NCBI GenBank assembly: GCA_014529385.2
Contig: CM043947.1
Location: forward strand, 102,428,311 to 102,492,310
Reading direction: 5' to 3'
Source: Adiantum capillus-veneris
Taxonomy: Eukaryota > Streptophyta > Polypodiopsida > Polypodiales > Pteridaceae
DNA length: 64,000 bases
Shown: positions 56,816 to 64,000 of the stretch, one piece after another
Numbering within the stretch: position 1 is the first letter of the stretch
Layout of the letters: the number at the start of each line of letters is the position of its first letter
Translations under genes and position numbers: made by a program
The notes under the pieces: generated by a model
Told to the model about the DNA's origin: nothing
Seen by the model: the letters and a program-made list of their open reading frames with translations, nothing else
Databases searched by the model: none

Positions 56816-57771
56816 TTTGATGGTGCGTTGTGGGCGATGATTATTTTGGTGACTACGGGGAAAGGGGGGTGGACGGTTTTGTGTGTAATTATTTGTGCGA
56901 GGATTTGAAGTATACATGTTGAAATTATTACCGTTGCGATTGCGATTGCGGTTGTTGTTACCCCACTGATTGCGAGGTTGAAAATTGGGACGATTGGGGT
57001 TACGCGTGTTGTGCACTTCATGGACGATAGAGTTGATTTCTTTCTCAGCATCGTAGGCCAAGGATATAGCTTCATAAAGAGACGTCGGTTTAAGAGAATT
57101 GAGTTTTGACTGTATACCGTTGGGAAGACCGTCTTCATATTTGCGTTGGAGAGACTCTGCAGGCACTTTTCTACCATACGGAGGAGTAGAAGACGTTCCC
57201 AGAAGCGGTCAGTGTAACGAGAGATGGTGTCTTCTTGCATCCAAGAGAATTTGGCCCAAGCACGGCGAGCGTCAAGACCAAACTGAGGGGGTAGGAAGGA
57301 ATCTTTGACCCGCTATTGAAAACTGTCCCAAGTTGATGGTCGTTCTGCCGTTTTGCGAAGCACGCTCCACCATAGTGAAGCTTGACCAGAAAGATGATTA
57401 GTAGCACATTTAATTTTATCTTTTTCAGTGAAAGATTCGCCAGCAAAATAATCATCGAATTGAGTTAACCAAGATAGCACTGTTTTACCAATTTTGCGAC
57501 CATCGAACTTAAAAAACGTGAAAGATTTTTGACTTATCTTTGCCTCTTTACAGGATTGTTGAGTTTCGAACGCAGCCTTCAAAATTTTGATCGTACGTTC
57601 ATCTTCGTTGTCATCTTCGCGTGCTCGTTTCTGATCATTTGCTGCAAGGCGTTGATTCACAATGTCTAATTCCTGTTGTAGCAAGAATACTTGTTGCTCC
57701 AAGGTCGGTGCCGAAAGAGGTGAATCAATGGTCCAATCGGAAGGGTTATTGGCGTCGTTTGTCTCCATCAC
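56816..57771 (-). pseudogene. gag: Gypsy 3 gag
   Basis: MMETNDANNPSDWTIDSPLS, a leucine-rich helix, SFTFFKFDGRKIGKTVLSWL, NHLSGQASLWWSVL; frame break; EEDTISRYTDRFWERLL-like piece and RKYEDGLPNGIQSKLNSL; basic Asn/Arg-rich tail (NRNRNRNGNNF). The knuckle and protease that should follow are deleted; near 56820 it joins RT (QIRMHLND). Confidence 0.9.
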
Positions 57772-58522
57772 GAGGGAGATAATTAAGACTTAGAGTGATC
57801 AGTTGAAAATCGCGATTCGAAGGTGAGGCTGGCATATACGAGATTAATGTCGTCTTCTTGGAGTGTGTATATGTGTGTGTGCGTGGCTCTTGCATAGAGA
57901 TGGTGAAGAGAGAAAAAACAAATTTTCTTTGTGTGTGATGGTGTACCTATTGTTTCCCAAAAAAAATGAATGGGTGTGTGTATAATCCCTTCTTACAGGT
58001 AGCCGAGAAAAAGAAGGGTGAGATGAAGCTTTGTTTTGCTTTTTTTTTTTTTTTTTAAAAATAGAACAGCTTAGCCAGAGTATAGTGAAGGAAGGTAGTG
58101 ACGGGTTCTTTTTTTCCCCTCAAAGCAAGGAAAAAAAAGGGGTTAAAAATGTAAGCACTAAAATAGAAAAGTAAAGCAATGGTGGTTATAAAAAAAAGAA
58201 AAAAAAAGTATGGCTGGAGAAAGAGTCCCTGCTGGTGGAAAAGAAAGAAGAATTAACTACGATCGTTTGAGACTTGGATTAAAGTGCGGAGAGGGCAGAG
58301 CCATGCATCCGATGTGTGGTCGAGACAAAAGGTGGGCGAAAGCGCACTTGTGCAAGAGTGGTGGATGAAGTCCGAGTGATTCATGCAACATGCGGCCTAC
58401 TTTGAGCTTCTTGGTGTCGCTCTTGGGGTGGTTGGCAACAGGCGCATCAAGTGTTGGCGAGCTTGCAAAAGTGTGGGCGTCGACAGTCAATTAGAGAGAG
58501 AGGGAGTTGTTGAATGGGTGCT

Positions 58523-58562
<40 letters not shown>

Positions 58563-59032
58563 GCAGCACGGCAACCAGGTCACAATTTCTACATTCTGTG
58601 TTTTGTGTTTGTTTGGTAAAGCCCATGCTACTCTCTCGCTCACCTATCTACGTACAATTGCTGTGGTTGTTCATAAACATGCAGACATATCGAAACCAGA
58701 TGCTAAGGTGTCTTTTTTTTTTTTTTGTGGAAGGTGAGAAATTGAACACACAGACTCATAGCTTACCTTGTTCGAAATGGTTTTCTTATGCTCCTTCTCT
58801 TGAGCCCTAAAAGAAATAAATTATTTTACTTAACTTCTCCCTATCAAGCCAATCAATCTTACCCCCAAGTAGGTGCAGGCAAACTGAAATGTTCTCTCCT
58901 TCTCATACAAAGAGCACTAACTCAATGCATAGAAGAAAAAAAAAAGTTAAAATAAAAATACACTTAGCTTTGATTCTTGTAAGAAAAAATCATCATGGCC
59001 ATGATTGTTGCAATATGGGGAACGTAATCTTC
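57772..59032 (-). other. Gypsy 3 leader, non-coding
   Basis: Poly-T runs at 58040-58058 and 58711-58725, a GA run at 58524-58561, no coding signal. Confidence 0.65.
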
Positions 59033-59044
59033 GCTATGATACCA
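59033..59044 (-). other. Gypsy 3 primer binding site
   Basis: Minus strand TGGTATCATAGC, one base from the LTR; one change from the initiator-Met site. Confidence 0.88.
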
Positions 59045-59045
59045 C

Positions 59046-59690
59046 TGCTACAAACGGGAGCGTAGCGGCTCTGTAAAACATACAGCTAGCACATAATCGA
59101 CGATAAATCTAGCAAATCCATGTATTTGCACAATCGTGTACGCAAAGAATCCATAGCCAATCTGGCATGAGATAAATATAGAGGGAGATGGATAAATGAG
59201 AAAGCTCGTGAGTGTGTGCAGGCGCACCTCCTAGAGTGGAGTGCTACGTTGGCACGGCGAGAGAGAAGAGAGGAAGGAGAAAAATGACACAGACTCTGGG
59301 TGCAATCTCCCCCCGTGCAAAAGTGAGCATGTCCCTCTTACACGTATTTAATTTATAGAAAAGTTCATGCTAAAAAATGAGTTACATCCAGTTCACACTT
59401 GGTTATAAAATAGTCATGGCTCATAAAGAGCTCAATGTAACAATTAATAACTGTCTACATCTCAACTTATAACTAAACCATAAAATACTAAGGCTTGCCA
59501 TGAAATCCAATGGTGGCAGTTTTATTTCGAATAACTGCTATGGCCTCATTGTCAAACACGTGCCAATCACTGATCTGCTCACACAACACCAACAAGTGAT
59601 CATATTCCACAAATCAAATCAACATTGCAATGCTTCATCAAAATGTCAAATATTTCAGAAATATATCATTAAAATACCAATTCCATTACA
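59046..59690 (-). repeat. Gypsy 3 5' LTR
   Basis: 645 bp; plus-strand TGCTACAAACGGGAG to TTCCATTACA. Confidence 0.95.
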
Positions 59691-60243
59691 TATTGTTCCA
59701 TGGGCCGACTTCCCATAAGTCGATCATCGCCTACTTTTCGCACAAACTTTGCCATTTAGACCTTTCCGAGCCAGCCAACATACTGGAGGATCATGCTCTA
59801 TCCCTGCTCGTTTCTACCATATTGAAGTCGCCAACCAACAACCACTCGCCTTCAATAGGAGTATCTCTAAGATGCATCCACAGTTTAGCTCTTTCTTTTG
59901 CATTGCAAGGACTGTACACATTCACAACTGTGAAGGGATGCCCTTCCCATCTGATTCTAATCCCCAAGATTCTGCCGGATGGGTGGTTAAGAACCACCTT
60001 CGCCTCCAATTCTCTATCTGCAATGCTGAGGACGCCATTGAAACCGTTACTTCCTTCTCCATAGAATACCAGTTTCTTTCCTAGCACCTGTTTTCTCTTG
60101 GTATGGGCATCTAAGTGGTGTTCTTCGATGACCCAGCAGTTGACTGTCTTCTCCTTTTTTACTTCCTCTCAGAAAAGGGTACTCTTCTTAAGGGTTTTCA
60201 ACCCCTTTACGTTCCAAGATTGGATAGTGAGAGACTCCATCAT
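59691..60243 (-). pseudogene. LINE A endonuclease, proximal part
   Basis: MMESLTIQSWNVKGLKTLKK, TLF, TGA, EEVKKEKT, WVIEEHHLDAH, GKKLVFYGEGSNGFNGV, FTVVNVYSPCN, WLLVGDFNMV. These are the APE endonuclease motifs including Asn of SWN, Glu of EEHH and GDFN. Cut by gypsy 3 at 59690. Confidence 0.92.
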
Positions 60244-60603
60244 TATTGGGATAGAGGAACAAATTCTTCAGCATCCGAATCATTCCCCTCCCCCCTCTCC
60301 TTGGTCATAGGAGAATCCGGGGGTTCCAAGTCAGAGGATTTCTTTTCTTGTAGTGCTGCAAATGGATTGTGCAGTGGGACAGTGAACCCCCCTCCTTTCG
60401 ACAGGGTGGAGGATGAATTAGATCCTTTCACCTCAAGTGTTCTCACAACTTGAAGCACTTTGGAATCTCTTGCCACTGCCTTCACTCTTCTGGCTCTTTT
60501 CAGACCAGGGACTTGGACAGCCGTCCCCGTTGTCAACTGTCATAAATTTGGGGGTAGCAACGGGAGTAATGATCCTATTATTATTGCATGTACCTTCAGA
60601 AGC

Positions 60604-62024
60604 TCATTGTATGGGAATCGATTCCTCCACCAACTTTTCCTGCATCTTCGTATCCATTTTCTCACATACCATCTCTCCTTCATCCTTCCCTGCATTTGTC
60701 CCTTGGTTATTGTCTCCCTGCTTCTCCAACCCTCCCATCGGGGATTCCATTTTATTGGGGGCCTGTGCTGACGGAGCTGCAGTACCATTAGAATTCAGGT
60801 GGAAATCCTTGGCGAAGTGACCAAAGTTGTTGCATTTAAACCATGCCCCAAAGTATGTTCCAAAGTTTAGCGGAATGGTAACAAGCCCAGCTCCGACATT
60901 GATAACCATGCTTTTAGGTGGCGTTTTAGACACATCCCATCCTATACAAACCCTGTTTGAGGTTCTACCAAATCCTCTCTTGCTAGGTATAAATAAAGGA
61001 GTGCCCAATTGGCTAGCAAGCATCCTGAGATTTTCCCACAGCTAGCTAGGTAGACCCACAAGCTCAACCCAGACCAGATGAAACCCTTGTAAAGATTCAA
61101 CTGAGTCGAACACTGGCTCCCAAGGCACCACACAAACCGTAGTCCTATTAAAGACTAGGGGCCCTTTGTCAAGGATATTTTCCACGTCTGAGGCCTCTTT
61201 GAATCTCACCAAGCAGAATCCTTAGCTAGGTAGAAAGTACTTTCAATTGCTCCTCCACGGCCAAGAGTCTGAGGGCCTTGAAGCCATTGAATCATCTCAA
61301 ACCTGTTCGGGATTCTTCCACTGAACCCAAATACAAGCGTTAGCTCAGCTTTCCTGGCTAACTGTTTTTTTATAATTGCTGGTGGTATCGCTACAGTAAT
61401 AGCCTCGGCAACCTCCACCTGTTGGGGAAAAGACTTTTTTAAGCGGAAAAGACCTGATCTGCCAACCCATCTTCCACCAGGTTACTACAATCTGCTTGGG
61501 AACTAGTTCTTTTGTTGTTATTAGGGACGGATTCAATCATTTTGTTGACTTCCTTAAGCTCTTGTTGAAGTCCAGCTCTTGTATTCTGCAGTTTTTCGAA
61601 ATCTCCTTCACTCGACAACCCTTCTGCTGAGCCTTTTCCACAATCCTTAGAGTTAGGCCCCTTGAGTATGCTAGCAAATGAAATGCATGGCCTGTGAACT
61701 GCAGATGCACTTGACGCCTTATTTACGTTCATACAGATGGGACCCTGAGGAGCCCTGTCTTTGAGGGTTCTAACCTCGAATTTGAACCCTTGAGCTGAGC
61801 TCATTTTCTCTCTTGGTTCTTCGGTACAATTTTGTCCACTTTCATGGTTAGAGCCTTTGGCGAATCGGGGCTTGACATTTCCGTATCATGTAACGGTTTC
61901 AAAACCAAGCCGTCGCCTTCATCCATCGGCATTGCAATCTCCATTTCAGATAATTTGCCCGCCGCTAACATCTGTGAAAATTCTACAATTTTTTCGCTTA
62001 TTACTAGCGTGTCGGGCGCCATTA
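60604..62024 (-). pseudogene. LINE A ORF1
   Basis: First piece MAPDTLVISEKIVEFSQMLA (62024) to 61801, then an ATGA overlap opens the next frame, MSSAQGFKFEVRTL, with a helical LQNTRAGLQQELKEVNKM stretch. After more breaks: EAITVAIPPAIIKKQLA, FGFSGRIPNRFEMIQWLQ (DUF4283-type), then VGAGLVTIPLNFGTYFGAWF and KCNNFGHFAKDFHL, a knuckle that keeps only its second Cys and His. Frameshifts and stops throughout. Confidence 0.78.
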
Positions 62025-63101
62025 CCAAGTGGCGCAATGAACGACCTCCGCGACACTCCCCCTCTATTCCAAGCTTAACCCAACTTACCAAAAAGTAACA
62101 CAAGCAGCACCTTTGCTATGCCAAACATTAGACAGGAGGGTAATCAACCGATTATTTACTTGATAGAGTCACAAGCATCCACACGATATTAACTAGAAGC
62201 GATTATTTAATGGCACGGAGATTATTAACTGCTACGTGCGAAGGATGAAGGGCGCGCATTGAAGACTCCAACAATGAGAGCCAGTGGCAGGGCGGGGAGC
62301 CCTTGGCAATCGACTGAGAGCCCTTGGCAATCATAAATGATCAAAATCCTCCCTTCTTCACTACCCGAAACCCAACAGGCACACGAGGCTATCGACTTCC
62401 TGCCTGCGGCCACCCTTGGAATGCTTACACAGCCTCACCACCAGTTGCGATCACTTCTGCAACGAACAAGCCTACCGGAGGAGAACCTACGCCGTGCTCT
62501 GTTCCTTACACCATGCTCTGTTACGTGTTTTCTCCACTCTTGACTTCTTTTTCAAAATCCAAGAAAAACCAAGCGGTTTCTATATAATGTCACTATCACA
62601 AGGTGGTCAATGTATGGGCATGCACGCCTTGGTTTTCTTGCTCAATTCATAGAGGTTTCATTTGCATACCCAAATCTATGCTTGTTCTTGCACATGCACC
62701 CCGATCTGTGCAAATTACGTGATGCACGGATGACTACTGTGTTTTGACGACAGGCTTTCATTGTAGACACATTGAATAGTATCTTGCTTTCTAAACATCA
62801 GTTATGTTTATTTTGCAAGTATGGCCAAGAGGGTCACTAAAAAATGTTCCTCCCTTTAGACATGGTATGGATGTAAATCACATGGAAGTGTTATTCTAAT
62901 GCCAAGGGCAAACCCAAGAGGGTCAGGGACCCAGATTGAGAGCCGACTACTAGGTGTGGATAGGGGATTCTAAGTATGGATGTCTAAGAGCCTATATTAT
63001 GGGTGGTAGGGTGGAGAATCCTTCATATCAGTTCCCTCAGTTTTACACTAGGGGAGATATGGAAGAGGGGGGAAGCCTTGCATGGAGAGGGAGGGGGGGA
63101 G

Positions 63102-63104
<3 letters not shown>

Positions 63105-63163
<59 letters not shown>
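63105..63163. repeat. CT microsatellite
   Basis: About 29 CT units ending in CGCTCG. Confidence 0.97.
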
Positions 63164-63166
<3 letters not shown>

Positions 63167-63569
63167 CGTAGAGATGCAGGTGTTTCAGTGAAAAAGGGGA
63201 TAGGGCCTTTGGGTTGCAGGAGCAGCCCCTTCCATGGCAGGCTCAAGACTCGACACATGAGCAACATGGGTATGGACGCTTAGTAGAGGAGAAGCGACTG
63301 ATCAACCTCAACAAAATTGAGAGGGACTGGTACTGTTGGGATCGCCTAGTCGAGTAGCGGGTTTTGCTTTTTGGCAGTCTGTGGTGAGCGCAATGTCTTC
63401 CTCTTCTCTTTGCTTCATCGCCACCATCACACACTTTCTCAAAGGTTTGATTCCACACAGTGGCCATCCTAGCAAGGCCACCCTTTGGTTAATTACTTTC
63501 CAAGGGAGGGTGCCCACGGGGCACACCCCCTCACACACCCCCTTCTAGCGGAGACTAGGGTGGTGGGAG

Positions 63570-63702
63570 ACACCAACCTACATCTACGTTCTGTTGTAGA
63601 ACGTCTGCCATTTTTGCAATCACCAAATTTTGACGAAAGACGCCAATCTACATCTATGTTCTGCTGTAGAACGTCTGCCAGTCACCAAATTTTGACGGGT
63701 CG
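63570..63702. repeat. 70-bp tandem duplication
   Basis: Two copies of CTACATCTA(C/T)GTTCTG...GTAGAACGTCTGCCA...CACCAAATTTTGACG; the second lacks seven bases. Confidence 0.85.
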
Positions 63703-64000
63703 TACACAAATTCCATAACTCCATGATCCCAGTTTGGATGGCAAGTTGACATTGAGGCCACATGCATATGGTGCAACATGAGGAGCATTTCAAAGGCTTT
63801 GGCATGGCCAATCTTGCAAGGGAAGCTACAAAACCTCAAGAAACCTACAAGATGCCGTCAAAGAACAGTCGGGCAAGGGGCTATGTGTTGGAGAAAATTC
63901 ACACAACAAGCTGCGGCAATCACTCTAACTTGGATGAAATTCGGTAAAAGAAAAGAGAGCTTTGCACCGCGATCTTGGTAACGAATTTAGACACGGACAC

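Larger units (their letters stand above)
51527..59690 (-). mobile_element. Gypsy element 3 (chromovirus), internally deleted
   Basis: LTRs 51527-52362 and 59046-59690 (TGTAATGG...GTAGCA on the minus strand), Met-type primer site, Gly/Ala-rich tract near the 3' LTR. Minus-strand order: gag (57771-56815) fused to mid-RT, insert of 1.6 kb, RT end and RNase H, integrase, chromodomain. Protease and the first half of RT are missing. I see no clear target duplication (TATTG against TGCTG). Confidence 0.92.
50231..62103 (-). mobile_element. LINE A (L1-type), split by gypsy 3
   Basis: Minus-strand ORF1 (62024-60600), endonuclease start (60243-59691), gypsy 3 (51527-59690), endonuclease end and RT start (51526-50300). 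The endonuclease reads on across the insertion: WEVGPWN on one side, PGFTYTSLQYA and SRLDRCYCS on the other. RT is cut after its first motifs. Confidence 0.85.
62104..64000. other. Flank without recognisable genes
   Basis: Only short unconvincing ORFs. Contains a CT microsatellite (63105-63163) and a 70-bp tandem duplication. The last 200 bp have weak coding character on the plus strand (KNSRARGYVLEKIHTT) without a match I can name. Confidence 0.4.

Noticed and set aside
62225-62652. Short ORFs of 60-90 codons on both strands
   Set aside because: No motif, no shared frame bias, no neighbour context; not distinguishable from chance.

Overview
The window looks like a gene-poor, repeat-rich stretch of a large nuclear plant genome. 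It is almost entirely transposable elements: Ty3/gypsy and Ty1/copia LTR retrotransposons, non-autonomous LTR elements, L1-type LINEs, a Penelope-like element and a decayed cut-and-paste transposase gene. Copia elements primed by initiator-Met tRNA, an Athila-type tRNA-Asp primer site and a chromodomain gypsy element point to a land plant. The Penelope-like fragment would fit a non-flowering plant (fern, lycophyte or conifer) better than an angiosperm, but that is inference. I see no convincing intact host gene. The only host-gene sequence recognised is a decayed piece of ribosomal protein L4 inside a non-autonomous LTR element. No tRNA, rRNA or CRISPR features were found.

Layout. 1-5930 (-): gypsy element 1 with two RNase H domains; gag-pol is one frame broken only by stop codons, and integrase runs off the window edge. 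8060-10785 plus 18097-18180 (-): gypsy element 2, 5'-truncated, with an unusual retropepsin-like ORF and an acidic ORF downstream of integrase. It is split by NA-1 (10786-18096, +), a non-autonomous LTR element with LTRs of 792 and 743 bp, a tRNA-Asp-type primer site and a tandemly duplicated unknown protein module. 18959-28290 (-): NA-2, a small LTR element (164-bp LTRs) with an unknown ORF and an L4 fragment, split by copia 1 (20716-27931, +). 28350-29570: about 150-bp tandem repeats. 29941-32460 (-): intron-containing transposase pseudogene. 33121-34791 (-): copia 4, 5'-truncated. 34792-36263 (+): Penelope-like element. 36737-47229 (-): copia 3, same family as copia 4, split by copia 2 (38698-44181, +). 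47551-49600 (-): LINE B. 49620-51526 plus 59691-62103 (-): LINE A, split in its endonuclease by gypsy element 3 (51527-59690, -), a chromovirus with an internal deletion and a 1.6-kb insert of its own. 62104-64000: only simple repeats seen.

The nesting gives a relative order: LINE A, gypsy 2, NA-2 and copia 3 are older than the elements inside them. None of the elements looks autonomous now, because every pol region carries stops, frameshifts, deletions or active-site changes. The most unusual points are the post-integrase retropepsin-like domain of gypsy 2 and its WVP motif shared with NA-1, the duplicated module of NA-1, the captured L4 fragment in NA-2, conserved leader motifs shared by copia 1 and copia 2, and the Penelope-like element.
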